64,000 nt of DNA from Aurifilum marmelostoma (Eukaryota; Ascomycota; Sordariomycetes; Diaporthales; Cryphonectriaceae). The stretch spans positions 434,001 to 498,000 of the forward strand of contig JAMXSV010000019.1 in NCBI GenBank assembly GCA_027559495.1, given 5' to 3'. Positions 46,404 to 57,440 of this stretch are shown piece by piece. Position 1 is the first letter of the stretch, and every line of letters begins with the position of its first letter. The notes beneath the pieces were generated by a model that did not search any database, was not told the DNA's origin, and saw nothing but the letters and a program-made list of their open reading frames with translations. The position numbers and the translations under genes were made by a program.

Positions 46404-47482
46404 AGAGGTCAAGCTGCTGGGCCTCCGCGTATATTCTATAGATCATATTCCCGTCAATATATCTTGTATCGAACGCATGTCATGCTGTCCCGAGCATCTT
46501 CTTGAAGGCGTCATTAGGTCAACAGCTGTGAGCGTCGGTTGTCATGATCCATTCTTGCAAACAGACTCCATAGAAGCAAATGCAAAATCAAAAGTTGAGA
46601 CTCGTACCGTGGTGTTGATCGCGACTTCGGCGAACGGAATTTACTGTAAATTATTATCTGATTAAGGCCCCGTCCTCTAGATTACTTGTGCTTGAGGGCT
46701 CAACAAGCCCCCGACCTCCCTGACCGAGGCATATTCATCCTTCAACCGAGGCCGTCTCCTCTCGCCTCTGAGGAGCTTAAAAATGATTATCTTCCCAAGC
46801 GCGAGCCGCGACCGAGTCGAATGTATTACACATTGTGGTAGGATGTCTGCCCTGTCCGCGCATCGGCTACAGCTCTTCCACAAAGTCCGTCTCCGCAGGC
46901 AAAAGCAGGCGAAGGAGAGAGTGAAGCAAAGTATGTGTGGGTGTGTGTGTGTGTTGGTGAGCAAGCATCCTACTAGCCAAGGCTTTGTCATCTGTCGTTG
47001 TTTAGAAGTGAAGGATCTGGTGTATTTCCGAGCCACCAGGTCCTGACCTTACTTGCATTTGTAAGAGACACCAGCGCGGATATGACTCTGCCTCGCACTA
47101 CGGTGATTCGGATTGCCGAGTTACTTATTTGGGTAGGGCTTTTTGTCCGAGTTAGCTCCGCCGCCAAGGTCAGGGACAAGTTGGAGGGCGTTTGTGTGGA
47201 GGAGGCTGCGGATTTAGCATTGTGTTGTGTTGATACGGACTTCACAATTCGTTTGGCATACTATTTTGATTTCACCTCACTTTACGTTCGATTCAATGGG
47301 TGTTTACTGTTGAAAAAGTATATAGATGAATAGATCCTCGACATCGTCTTTCAAGCTGACTTCAAAATGAACTTCTCCCAGCACCAACGGACAAACTTCG
47401 AATTCAAATATAACTGTCACGCAGCAATAATTAAACAAAGACGTCACAAAACCATCATCCTCTCTACAATTCAACGACCACC
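46404..47482. other. Intergenic region, about 1.1 kb
   Basis: Frames at 46677-47046 and 46998-47333 lie on opposite strands and lack family features. A short GTGTGTGTGT tract lies at about 46936-46957. Nothing is supported. Confidence 0.5.
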
Positions 47483-48633
47483 ATGTCTACAATGCAGCGA
47501 CTCGAAGCCACGAAGCAAGGCGGCCCCATGACCCTCACCACCATCCACAAGCCCACCCCAGGCGAACACGAGATCCTCGTCCGCAATAAGGCCATCGCCC
47601 TCAACCCAGTCGACGGCAAGTCCCTGTACTACGGCGTTGCCGTCGAAGCCTGGCCTGTCGTGCTGGGTCTGGAAGTTGCGGGCGTCGTCGACGCGGTCGG
47701 GCCGGGTGTCACGGATTTCAAGCCTGGGGACGAGGTGTTTGCCTGGGCGAGCCGGTTTACTCTGGGCCCCAAGGGAGCAGCTTTCCAGGAGTTCGTGATG
47801 GTCTCGGAGAGGGGATTGGCTAAGAAGCCTGCTTCGTTGAGCTTTGAGGAGGCTTCCTCGGTCCCGTGAGTACAATCCCTCACGACTCCTTTTTCATACG
47901 GACGATGTAATCTACTATTTTTCAGCAGACTTTTTCTTGATGTATAGATGTATAAACGCTGAACTAAAATCAATGTCAAACAGAATCTGCTTCGCCACAG
48001 CCGCATCAGCCATCGTCGTCGGCCTCGGGATCCCTCTCCCAGGCCTAGGGACTACCAGACTCGACGAGGCTACCGCCCCAAAATCCGTCCTCGTCGTCGG
48101 CGGCAGCTCCGCCGTCGGAGGCCACGCCATCCAGCTCCTGCGCAGAGCCCTCGGTCCATCTGCCACCATCGTCGCGACCAGCTCGCCGCAGCACCACGAC
48201 TTCCTGACCAGGGATCTGGGCGCCTCGGCCTGCATCGTCCGCGCCGACCAGGGCAGCGCTGATGCCCTCAAGGCGGCTGCTCCTGGCGGTTTTGATGCCG
48301 TCCTGGACTGTGTCGGAGCTGTAGCGGCACAGCCGCAGATCCTGGAAGCACTACGGGCGGATGGGCCCAAGTTGTTCTCCGAGGTTGTCACGAGCCCTGC
48401 TGAGATGGTCGTGTCGGAGGAGATTAAGCATGCCAAGGTGATGGGGATGCAGATTTTCCAGACGGATGGAGGCGTTGGTACGATCTCGTATGTTGCCGAG
48501 CTGCTGGAGAGCGGCAAGCACAAGCTGCCTGTCAAGGTTGAGGTTGTGGGGACCGGCTTGGAGGCTGTGGAGGGGGGGATTCAGCAGTTGGTCAAGGGGG
48601 GTCAGCGGGACCAAATTAGTTGTCACTGTTTGA
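47483..48633 (+). CDS. MDR-family NADPH oxidoreductase with a C-terminal frameshift
   Basis: The start context is ACCACCATGT. Exon 1 is 47483-47865 and exon 2 begins at 47984. The 118-nt intron runs GTGAGT to AAACAG and restores SSVP-ICFATAASA. A GroES-like domain (HEILVRNKAIALNPVDGK, LGLEVAGVVDAVGPGV) is followed by a Rossmann fold with GGSSAVGGHA. No zinc-binding cysteines are present, so it resembles the zinc-free quinone/enoyl reductase group and CipB-like fungal enzymes. The expected family ending SGTKLVVTV plus TGA (48604-48633) is there but in the next frame: a run of six G (48596-48601) gives one base too many after VK. Read literally, the protein continues 83 residues into unrelated sequence, to 48881. 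Either a recent mutation or an error in a homopolymer. Confidence 0.8.
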
Positions 48634-49413
48634 GGAGTGGTATGTGTGCCTTGCTCTATAAGCCTTCTATTATACAAGGGAATCTTCTTCTCTTAAACAT
48701 ATCAGCCGGAGACCAATGTTGGTTCATTGGTAGTTGTCTCCGGTGCTCTCCTATGGAGTATTGTCAAGAGAGGCAGCCTAGTCTGTGTCATTGGTTGGTG
48801 AGGGTATCATATGACGCTGTCGCATACTTGATACATATCCATTGGTTTCATTTCCAGCTTGTCGCCAGGCAAGCACTGTGAGTCCTAGTAGTCAAGACAT
48901 CCAGACTCCCTTTGTTACTAGCCATGAGAGATATCTCATGCAAACTCCGCTCCAAAACCCGGGTTGATCACGTCAGGGCTTGGAGTTAACACTAGACCCG
49001 AGCATCTTACAAGGCAGAGGGTGCTGTGCCTCAATCGCCATCTCGATGATGTTTCCTTGTGTGGATGAAAACGAGAACACTTGCTCCCGTACACATGTTC
49101 ACATAAGTGAGATTGGTTCGTGTGGATGGTTCAGGACTGCGTCCCCGCTCCCCGCACATCTTGGGCCAAATATCTTGCAGTATAAACGCCGACGTGGTCT
49201 GGTTGCGGTGATAACCCTACCCAAGACTTTGACGGCGATAGTGCTCGGGCTTAATACCAATTTGCGGGTGCATACGACGACATTCGAGATACCTAATATA
49301 TTGGCAGCGATATTTCAATGATATATTCTGGAGATGAACGAGACCGATATAGGCAGGATAACATAATACATCAGTAGATTTCTTACAGAAACTCATTCTT
49401 GCATCGGTTCACA
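48634..49413. other. Intergenic region, 780 bp
   Basis: It lies between two same-strand genes. The open frames here are the frameshifted tail of the oxidoreductase and a 113-codon frame without any domain. Nothing else is seen. Confidence 0.5.
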
Positions 49414-49899
49414 ATGACAACCAATCTCAGCGCCTGGTCCCTCCCCGTGACCCTCAACCCTCCTCTCACCGGCCGCGAAGCCGTCACAGACGCGGTCCAA
49501 AGAGCTCTCCTAGGCTTCGACACCAATGACCAGGACTTGTGCGTGTCCGCCTTCACCGAGGACGCCACCCTCGAACTCAGAGGCGCCGTGACGCAAGGCC
49601 GCGATGCCCTCATCTCCGAGATCCTGCTCGGGCGCATCGCCAGGCTCGACACTACGCACCACCTGACCAACGTGCGCATCAACATCACCGACGGGGACAC
49701 AAAGGCCCGCATGAGCGCTCTGGCGCTGGCGCAGCATTGCCGGGGTGGCGAGGGGGTTCAACCTGATGCGGCAAAGTATCTCGCGGGTGGGCTATACCTG
49801 TTTGATCTGGTGAAGGTGGAAGAAGAGGGCTTGTGGAAGATTAGCAGCTTCAAGATTCATCTTTCTTGGGTTGATGGCGACCCAAGCGTTATAGGATGA
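49414..49899 (+). CDS. SnoaL-like (NTF2-fold) protein
   Basis: A single exon of 161 residues. I place the start at ATG 49414 (MTTNLSAWSLPV), since the frame upstream has only a TTG. The pattern is that of SnoaL-like domains: an N-terminal helix pair (GREAVTDAVQRALLGFDTND), FTEDATLEL, the helix GRDALISEILLGR, DTTHHLTNVRI, and a C-terminal sheet LYLFDLVKVEEEGLWKISSF. Such proteins are small cone-shaped hydrolases, cyclases or isomerases. In fungi many are uncharacterised and some act in secondary metabolism. It follows the oxidoreductase on the same strand 780 bp on, but no joint role is shown. Confidence 0.82.
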   Translation: MTTNLSAWSLPVTLNPPLTGREAVTDAVQRALLGFDTNDQDLCVSAFTEDATLELRGAVTQGRDALISEILLGRIARLDTTHHLTNVRINITDGDTKARMSALALAQHCRGGEGVQPDAAKYLAGGLYLFDLVKVEEEGLWKISSFKIHLSWVDGDPSVIG

Positions 49900-50101
49900 A
49901 GGTGAGGGTGTCTTTGAGAATATACGGGGTCGGCTTTGTAGAATTTTCCAGTTATATACAGGCAACAATTCTAGGTCTTTATACTTCTTTAGTTACGATT
50001 TTGATTACGTGTTGGTTTTTCAATGCCGAGAGCCTCCATTTTTCTTTCTCACTCTTGTCGGTAAGCTAACTACAGAGGCTCTGACCGACAGCCCTGTAGT
50101 G

Positions 50102-51021
50102 TCAAAGAGGCCATGGGGCCTGGCGACATTCTACTCGGTTTCCCTCTTCATCATAAACCCAAAGCTCACGTACCAAGGTTCTTCTTTCGATGATCCGATA
50201 TCTGCTCGGGATTGCAGACCCTTCAAACTGTCCAACTCTGTCCCCTTGCCCACCTTTTCCGAATGCAAGCTCGGAGTCGCGAGCGACCTCTCTGCCGCCC
50301 TCATGATTCCCCCGTACAGGCAACACCCAAGTCTCGGCATGAGACCATGATGGCTTGTCGGTGGCTTGCTCCCATCCCCTTATACCCGCGTCTGGTCCAG
50401 CCCTTTGTCGCCACCCGTCCATGGATTGAAGAACCCCCGACGCCTGTGATCCGGCTGCTGTCAAAACTGCTGGTTTTGGCGTTCGAGCTTGACGAGTTGG
50501 TCTCGAGGATAGGCATGGGTATCTATCACTCGTGTAGGGTTGCGCCTCAGCAGATATCGTAGACTGGCTGCTTTCCGCCATTTGTCTACGTGCCCCTGGT
50601 ACTGGGTGCCCTTCCTGCGGCACGCAGGGATGCCGTGGGACGCAGGGCTGCTGTAGTAACCAGAGCTGCTGTTCACATGCGCTGTCTGGAGGCTCGGCGA
50701 AGTACCGGTTGTCGGGCGATTCTGGGCGGTAGCCAAGTTCTGGCGATTCCGGCCAATTCTTATTGCCGAACACGACTGGTAGGTACTCGACTCCTGGCGA
50801 CTCGGGGCAGTATCCTAGGGCTGGCGACACCGGCTGAGACCTGTTGCCTGTTGGCATCGGAAAATATCCGCTGCCTGGTGACGGTGGGTGGTAACCGGTG
50901 GGCGGCGACCGAGGGCGATATCCCTGGGCGGTATTGCTGCTAATAAAGGACGGCCAAGATCAGCTTGGGTATTCCAGGGTGACAAAGATGGTCAAAGCAC
51001 TGACTTTTCTTCGGGGCTCAT
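50102..51021 (-). CDS. Proline/tyrosine-rich low-complexity protein
   Basis: I propose a 17-nt first exon (51021-51005, MSPEE) spliced by a 65-nt intron (GTCAGT to TTATTAG) to exon 2 (50939-50102), giving 284 residues. The N-terminal 100 residues repeat a loose unit S-P-x-x-G-Y-x-P (GYRPRSPPTGYHPPSPGSGY, then GYCPESP and GYRPESP). The rest is Gln/Arg-rich up to a more ordered end with RRTLVRELWVYDEEGNRVE. No signal peptide or membrane helix. I do not know the family; the C-terminal 60 residues may be a small conserved domain. If the first exon is wrong, the first ATG in exon 2 lies at 50857. Moderate confidence that it is a gene. Confidence 0.5.
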
Positions 51022-52708
51022 TTTAGCCTTTCTGCTCGCCTTCGTTGTATGTGTTGAGTTTTTTGGTTAAGCGTGCCACGTCAGGACAAGCAAGGATTTG
51101 CAATGCCAGTGGGATTGGTCCTCGTGCAGGAACGGGTCGTGATTCTCTGATGCTGAACAGTAGGCTCGACGTGACCGCTCGGTTCAGGTTTGTATGGTCA
51201 AAGTTACAAGAAGTGTTCCCACAGTAGTGACTGGGCGTCTTATGTGTAGCTAGGGAAGAAAGGATGAGGAACAAGAGATATATAAGTACCCAAGTACGCA
51301 GTGAGATCGGGACGGCTGCAGATAAATACTCCAGACCTGAAGACTTTTTGTCCCTACGCTCGAGGATTTATTGTCAAGCACGGGCTAGAGCCGTAAGCTT
51401 GACGCTGGTCGGATCCAGATCTTGAAGTCATGATATAATTGAGGGCAGATGACATTGATTTGGCCAATAATCAAGTAGGCTACATGGGCAAATGGTCTCA
51501 AAAGGTCGCAATCAAGATTAGTCTGAGGACCAAAGTGCAACTCAGCACATAGAAGAAAGTTGCACGCCTTGATGATATCGAGACGGGACATATGCTAACC
51601 ACTTAATTAGATCTCAGCCCGGGCTCAAAGTCTAGAACAAGATGTTGTAAAAGCCAAGAGACAAGATTATTCTGCAGACTAATACCTTTAATAATTAAAA
51701 CTTCTTGTATATCCGCTTGCTATGAGACATGCTACTTGCTTCAACATTTTTTAGGATCTATGTATGGTAACAACAGGGAGAACTTTAGGTTTGTCTATTT
51801 ATTATCAAGTATGGCTTACTAGTAATTAGTAGGACAATTGAGGGCCTAGTGATCTGACCAAACGGTCAAGTTTCAAGCCCAAAGCTGGCTCGCCCGTTTA
51901 CTAAAGTCCACCAACTCCCATAGCCAAATTTGGCCAAAATGATAAAATGGAGCTGGCCTCGAGATAGTGTTCCTGCATACTAGGATTGTGCTGTACCATT
52001 CCTATTAGATAAAGCCACAAGTTCCTTGACATGCTTGAAGAAAGGCAAGTGTGAGCCAGTCTGAACTCGATCGATCTATCTAGCCTTACTAATTAATATG
52101 AAATATACAACGTTGCTACTTGAGAAGATCACATCATGGCTGGGATCGTACATAGAGAAGCGACGGCAAAATGAGAACTCAAACTTGATAATGAGCTCCG
52201 ATTCCTGATTGAAGAGCAGCGCCATCGGAAGTTGCCGAAGGACTTGGTTTCAGGTGATTCTCTTGTAATCAAGTACCCTAATTCATGTATAAGCCCCGAG
52301 ATTCAGAGCCAGTGCAAATAATACGCACTCGATTACGCAGCCTCGACTCAAAGATCACAGTTCTCCTCCGTCCATCATCCATCTCTCTATCAACGAGCCG
52401 CCGAATAGAACGCGTGGGTGGCGGTGTTGTAGTGTCGTTCATCACCAGTCTAGTGAGGTTGCATCGTTTCACATAGAGTGGCAAATGTAAGTACACTGTA
52501 ACCGAATGAGGAAGGTGGTTGACATCCCTCATTATGCTTGGATTGTGCGTTTCCAAGGTTGTACACACATCAGACAGCAGGAAAGGCAACGGCAACGGAT
52601 GAATGATATATACAAGATTCACCATATCCTGTCGGCCACCTCCGCCATGATTCTCACGAGGTCTGGCCAGCATCTCCTTCAGAGCCACCTCAGAACCAAT
52701 CCAGGAAC
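51022..52708. other. Intergenic region, about 1.7 kb
   Basis: Divergent space before the 2OG oxygenase gene. Composition is AT-rich between about 51600 and 52100. A 187-codon minus frame (52278-52841) overlaps the start of the oxygenase gene and has no recognisable domain. No gene is supported. Confidence 0.5.
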
Positions 52709-53584
52709 ATGACCTTGTTTGCAAGGGCTTTGGCAGCCACAGCAGCGGCGCTCTTTGGAGCCCTCGTGAGCCTGCTACTCCAACACCACGTCGATCTGAC
52801 GCTCCTCTCCTCGTCATCGACATCGCCATTAACCCTACCACTTAGGCTAGCCTCCATCTTCACTCCGAACGCACACGCCCCCGGGGCCTTTACCTGCCAG
52901 CCACACAGCTACACCACCGAGATCATCAGCGTCGACCCCCTCCTGGTTTACATCCACGACTTTCTGGCCCCGGGCGAGATCCCGGCCCTCCTCGAGGCAG
53001 GCGAGCCCCTCTTCCAGCCCTCGGGGATCCACCGCAAGAGCGGCGGCAAGGCGCAGAACCAGGCGCGCACCTCGCACTCGGCCATCCTCCCCGTGGACCT
53101 GCCGGCCGCGCAGTGCGTGCGCGACCGCGCCGTGTCGTTCCTGGGCGCGCTCCTGACCGTGCCGCGGGGCGACGACGTGCTGCCCCTGCAGCTGGTCCGC
53201 TACGGGCCCGGGCAGCGCTTCGACGCGCACTTTGACTGGTTCGGCGCCGACCGGCTGCCCGAGCACAACGGCGTGGCGTGGAACCGCGTGGCGACGTTTC
53301 TGCCCGTGCTGGAGGACGGCTGCACCGCGGGCGAGACGTGGTTCCCCAACGTGAGCGCGCCGGCCAAGGCGGTCGCGGAGTCGCGGGCGCGAGGGGCCGA
53401 GGCGCTGTGGAGGGTGCACGAGGACGGCGGAATTGCGGTGCGGCCTGTCAGGGGCAACGCCGTGTTCTGGGTGAACCTGCTTGCTAACGGGACGGGCGAT
53501 GTGCGGACGAAACATGCCGGGCTGCCTGTTGAGTCTGGGATCAAGACGGCTATGAATATCTGGCCTGCGAGGTTCTTTTCTTGA
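52709..53584 (+). CDS. Prolyl 4-hydroxylase-like 2-oxoglutarate/Fe(II) oxygenase
   Basis: A single exon of 291 residues starting at ATG 52709. The N-terminal hydrophobic stretch (residues 8-24) looks like a signal anchor, so the enzyme probably sits in the ER lumen. The facial triad is His174-x-Asp176 (RFDAHFDWF) and His269 (VRTKHAGLPV), and Lys279 should bind 2-oxoglutarate. The order and spacing match the P4H alpha-subunit catalytic domain. It would hydroxylate a prolyl residue or a small peptide product. The middle of the gene is extremely GC-rich, which produces long open frames on the other strand that I take as shadows. The terminal WPARFFS follows the last strand directly, so the protein is full length. 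Confidence 0.88.
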   Translation: MTLFARALAATAAALFGALVSLLLQHHVDLTLLSSSSTSPLTLPLRLASIFTPNAHAPGAFTCQPHSYTTEIISVDPLLVYIHDFLAPGEIPALLEAGEPLFQPSGIHRKSGGKAQNQARTSHSAILPVDLPAAQCVRDRAVSFLGALLTVPRGDDVLPLQLVRYGPGQRFDAHFDWFGADRLPEHNGVAWNRVATFLPVLEDGCTAGETWFPNVSAPAKAVAESRARGAEALWRVHEDGGIAVRPVRGNAVFWVNLLANGTGDVRTKHAGLPVESGIKTAMNIWPARFFS

Positions 53585-54431
53585 GACGCGAGAGCATCTG
53601 AACTGCCGGGGCATTGAAATAGTCAATTACTACATACTGTATGTAACATTTCGTCCCAGAGGATGTTGGCAATGGGCAACGGTGCAACGAGGCGGCTCAG
53701 ATGGATTGACATGTATTGTTGAATCTCTCTCACCAAACGAGGCGACGGTGATTACTGGATTTTGAGCAATACAGTAGTGCCAAAGGAGGCAATCCATTGA
53801 AGTGAAGCTGTCAGGCATAAATGGTGTCTAGGTGGGTCCCAAGCGTTCGAGGGCCCAGTCCATGGTGGGCTGCGAGAAGGAGAGGCGGCCAGGCCCGGAA
53901 TGCGGTGAAGCTATTGACGACCGGGGCAAGCAATTGATTTGGCATAACAGGAGCTGTCCTCCGCCAGTAAGTCAGCACTATTCACATGGCATGTGTCAGC
54001 CACCATTCATTCAATCCACTGCAGTGTCATGGGTCTCTGAAAAGCTGCGCATCCGATTAGCTGGTCTTGCCGTATCCTCAGGTGAAGGCCTCCACTTTTC
54101 GATTTTTTAGCCTCCAAAACTTTTTAGCTAAAACCCCTATATCGTTCGAGCTAATACTAACATGCATATTTTTGGTTATAGGCAGCCATTTAGCTGGTGG
54201 TATTAGTGGTGGTGGTCGTCGTCGTCGTGGCGGCGGCTGGGTCGAGGTGCAGCGGCCACCACCCAAGGTCCATCAACGCTTCAGTCGGCCATGAAACGAC
54301 ACTGGCAGCTCTCCTCTTCCCTCTGCCAGACTCATCCACTCGCATATATTTTCTTTTGGCCGCCATCAAAGACAAGCCGCCCTGCAACGTTGTAGCCAAC
54401 AGAGAAAGAAACAAAAAACGTCTTGAGCACC
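53585..54431. other. Intergenic region, 847 bp
   Basis: Upstream of the HET gene. It contains a GGT/CGT trinucleotide run (about 54198-54240). No gene is supported. Confidence 0.5.
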
Positions 54432-56279
54432 ATGGCACCCGACCCTCCTCAGGACAGCCCGCTTGATGGTGCCGTCTACGAGGAGCTCCCTCCTGACAAT
54501 GTCATCCGCTGCCTGGTGCTCTCGCCGGGCAGCGACACGGATCCCCTCGCCTGCGAGCTCAAGACGGTCAGACTGGACGAAGAAGCGGACTTTGAAGCCA
54601 TCTCGTACGTCTGGGGCAGCGACGAAAAGACCCATGAGATCTCCTGCAAGGGCAGGACGGTGCGGATCACGGCGAACCTGGCCGCGGCCCTGAGACGGAC
54701 ACGTTATGCCTCCGAGACACGGGTGCTGTGGGCAGACTCGATCTGCATCAACCAGGAAGATCAAGCCGAGAAAGGCCACCAGGTCGGCCTCATGGGGGAG
54801 ATCTATCGCCGTGCCCGCCGGGTCCTGATCCACATCATTGACGACGACCACGGCGCCGGGGTTGAGGCCGAGAGTCTGGTGGTATGGCTGAACCAGTTCA
54901 TCTCTGACCAGCTGAGCGGCATAGTCCAGGCCGGGGGCGGTACCTTCCGAGCCCCGTCCAAAAAGCTGAGGGCGCGGCTGAGGAAGGACTCGAGGTTAAA
55001 GCACCTGGGCGAGCTCTGTCTGCAGCCGTGGTTCGGCAGGGGCTGGGTCATCCAGGAAGCGGTATTGGCCCGAGAGCCCGTGATCCTCTGGGGACCCAGG
55101 GCAGAGATCAACTATGGTGCCCTGATGCGGTCCGTGGCATGGCTGAATATAAAATGTAGTGATATATCAAAGCCCATCGGTCTCGGGCTGCATGACCTGC
55201 TACACGAATACAAATTTCCCGACGAGGCGTCGGCCCACAACAAACGCCAACAAGCAACCTTTCTAGACATGCTCGATTATGCTCGGACCTACGCGGTCGG
55301 AGATCCCAGAGACAGGGTGTATGCGTTCCTTTCTCTGCAAGGCATGCTCGAGTCATCCACCCAGGGGGCCACCGGGACGCACCTGATCCTGCAGCCCGAC
55401 TATCAAAAGTCGGCCGGGGCCGTGTACACCGAGGTAGCGCGCCATTACCTCGAGAAGGGCATCCTAGATGTCCTGGGCTACGTCCAGCACGACGAAACGA
55501 CACTGACGGACAAGAGAGCCCCCACGTGGGTTCCTCGATGGGACGTTTCCGTCTTCAACAGCTACGTCAACTTCAAAATTGAACGTCTCTCCGGTCGCCA
55601 TGATAGCCGTGGGTCCTCTGCCTCTGCAGCGGAGACGTGTGAACAGCCAACACTGGATCAAGGTGTGCTCGGAGTCCGAGGTGTCCTGGTCGACCGCATC
55701 ACACATCTCGAGGCGCCTTTCGGGGGACAGGGTGACGAGCTAGACCTGGCGCCTCTCTTGCGGTCTCTAAGCGATAGCGACATTGCCTCGGCTTATCGAC
55801 CGGAACATCTTCCGGTGATCTTTTTTGACACGCTCGCACAAGACCTCTACTATGGCGCTTGGTCCAGCTGGTACAAGGCGGTCGAGAACATTATTGGGCA
55901 ATGGACAGGCAAAGAGAAGGCGTTGCAGAACCCCGAGCAAGGGGCGATTGCCCAAGGCCTGTTAACACGTTTGACCGTGGGACGGAGGCTCGCATGTACA
56001 GGAAGAGGCTATCTGGGCAATGTCCCAGAGGTGGCCCAGGAAGGTGACTGGTGTTGCATTGTCTTCGGGGCCCCTCGACCACTCATCCTTCGCGAGGTAG
56101 CCCAAGAGTCACCACATCCGGACCGGCGACAGTTTCTCTGTGTAGGAGACACGTGGGTAGCAGGTAGGCGGAGAAGATATATTGGGGGCAATCCGTCGAC
56201 GCCCATGTTTGGTAGCAAGGCGAGCAAGGAGTGGGTCGAATGGGATGATGTCGAGGAGCAGATGATCTATATTATCTGA
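54432..56279 (+). CDS. HET (heterokaryon incompatibility) domain protein
   Basis: A single exon of 615 residues; the ATG at 54432 sits in ACCATGG. The HET domain occupies about residues 40-200, with its three hallmark blocks: FEAISYVWGSDEKT, the WADSICINQEDQAEKGHQV block, and the LMGEIYRRARRVLIHI helix followed by FGRGWVIQEAVLA. The middle holds YARTYAVGDPRDRVYAFLSL, typical of the region following the HET domain. The last 150 residues carry the LTVGRRLACTGRGYLGNVPE and GDWCCIVFGAPRPLILRE stretch, which is standard in this subfamily. HET proteins of fungi trigger cell death on fusion of unlike strains or act in innate-type responses. No extra NACHT, ankyrin or WD domain is attached. Intact coding suggests a working allele. 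Confidence 0.92.
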   Translation: MAPDPPQDSPLDGAVYEELPPDNVIRCLVLSPGSDTDPLACELKTVRLDEEADFEAISYVWGSDEKTHEISCKGRTVRITANLAAALRRTRYASETRVLWADSICINQEDQAEKGHQVGLMGEIYRRARRVLIHIIDDDHGAGVEAESLVVWLNQFISDQLSGIVQAGGGTFRAPSKKLRARLRKDSRLKHLGELCLQPWFGRGWVIQEAVLAREPVILWGPRAEINYGALMRSVAWLNIKCSDISKPIGLGLHDLLHEYKFPDEASAHNKRQQATFLDMLDYARTYAVGDPRDRVYAFLSLQGMLESSTQGATGTHLILQPDYQKSAGAVYTEVARHYLEKGILDVLGYVQHDETTLTDKRAPTWVPRWDVSVFNSYVNFKIERLSGRHDSRGSSASAAETCEQPTLDQGVLGVRGVLVDRITHLEAPFGGQGDELDLAPLLRSLSDSDIASAYRPEHLPVIFFDTLAQDLYYGAWSSWYKAVENIIGQWTGKEKALQNPEQGAIAQGLLTRLTVGRRLACTGRGYLGNVPEVAQEGDWCCIVFGAPRPLILREVAQESPHPDRRQFLCVGDTWVAGRRRRYIGGNPSTPMFGSKASKEWVEWDDVEEQMIYII

Positions 56280-56432
56280 GCCGGACATGGAAAAAGACGT
56301 GTGGTTGAACATATCATGAACTAACCTATCGACACAATTGTTGTACCTCACAGACCCCTCCTACACATTGCTAAATCACAACGTTTCCCCTCGTCCCTGT
56401 TTGTCTGTCTCTGCCCTCCAACAGGAGTCAGG

Positions 56433-57440
56433 TCATCCCCAGGTCTCCTCCACCACCTCCGCCTCGCTGCTGTCCTCATCACTACCTTCAAGCAACCCCA
56501 GCTCCTCAGCCTGCACCCTCCACGGCACCCACGAGTCGTCCTCCTCGGCCCCACCAACCCGCAAAAGCCGATTCTCCCACTCCATGGTGCTAACCTTGCC
56601 GTCGAGCCGGTCCACGGCCGCGTACCACAGCATGCGGTCCCGCTCGTGCTCCTCCTCGGAGATCTGCTTGACCCGCAGCGCCTTGGCCTCCTTGCGCGCA
56701 TGCTTGGCCGCCACCTCCTCCGCAGCCGCCTGGAGCCGGGCAATGTATGCACCGTCCATCTCGCCCCGCTTCCGGGGTGGATATGCCGGCGCATCCTTCT
56801 CCGCCACCCGCTCGGCTTTCTCGCGGCGATACTCTCGGAAGATCGCACACCACTCTCGCACAGAGTCGAGGAGTGCCTTCCGCGGTGGCACCGCAGCCGA
56901 GCCGCTACTTTTCTTCTCCTTCACCCCATTCCCCTGCTCGACCGCACCACCCTCCTCCTCGCCCTCGCCCTCCCCATGCTCCCTGACGTACGCCTCAGCA
57001 TACACCCCAACCACCTCCCGGACCACCCCGCCCCGCAAGGAAGCCCCCAGCTCCCCGTCCTCCCGCCCCATCCCGTCCAGAACCGCGTTCCAGAAGCGGT
57101 CCGTCTCGAGCCCAAAGGTGGGGAAAAGCCGGTGCGTGCGCACAGCATGCCGGAACACGAGGCCCACGCGCCGCGCGACGGTGGCCTGTCTGCCCGCGCG
57201 GCCAGTGCGGGTCTCGGCACCCAGGGCGCGGGCGATGGCTGCGCGCAGGGCCGGGTGGAAGGGGCCGGCGCCCTTGTTGGGGCCGCGGGTGGCCGGGCGG
57301 CGGAAGGTGAAGCTCGGCAGGCGCAGGAGGGCGTCGAGCTTCTGGGGGCTCACGGACGGGCTGCGGGCTGGGGAGGGCGTGGTCGGTGGGGTGGGGGATG
57401 TGGTGGAGGAAGATTGGCTGCTCCGGGGAGTGATTGGCAT
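56433..57440 (-). CDS. Hypothetical basic helical protein
   Basis: A single exon of 335 residues from ATG 57440 (MPITPRSSQSSSTTSP), convergent with the HET gene and 153 bp from it. The N-terminal 40 residues are Ser/Thr/Pro-rich. A helical block follows (FHPALRAAIARALGAET, ATVARRVGLVFRHAVRTHRL). After an acidic Gly/Glu-rich linker comes a long charged coiled-coil-like part (ARLQAAAEEVAAKHARKEAK, ISEEEHERDRMLWYAAVDRL). The end is acidic. No family is recognised. Codon structure is strong and GC-rich; opposite-strand frames of similar length are shadows of it. Confidence 0.65.
   Translation of the reverse strand: MPITPRSSQSSSTTSPTPPTTPSPARSPSVSPQKLDALLRLPSFTFRRPATRGPNKGAGPFHPALRAAIARALGAETRTGRAGRQATVARRVGLVFRHAVRTHRLFPTFGLETDRFWNAVLDGMGREDGELGASLRGGVVREVVGVYAEAYVREHGEGEGEEEGGAVEQGNGVKEKKSSGSAAVPPRKALLDSVREWCAIFREYRREKAERVAEKDAPAYPPRKRGEMDGAYIARLQAAAEEVAAKHARKEAKALRVKQISEEEHERDRMLWYAAVDRLDGKVSTMEWENRLLRVGGAEEDDSWVPWRVQAEELGLLEGSDEDSSEAEVVEETWG

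Noticed and set aside
46677..47333. Opposed frames of 119 and 111 codons
   Set aside because: Each looks like the other's shadow; neither has recognisable features.
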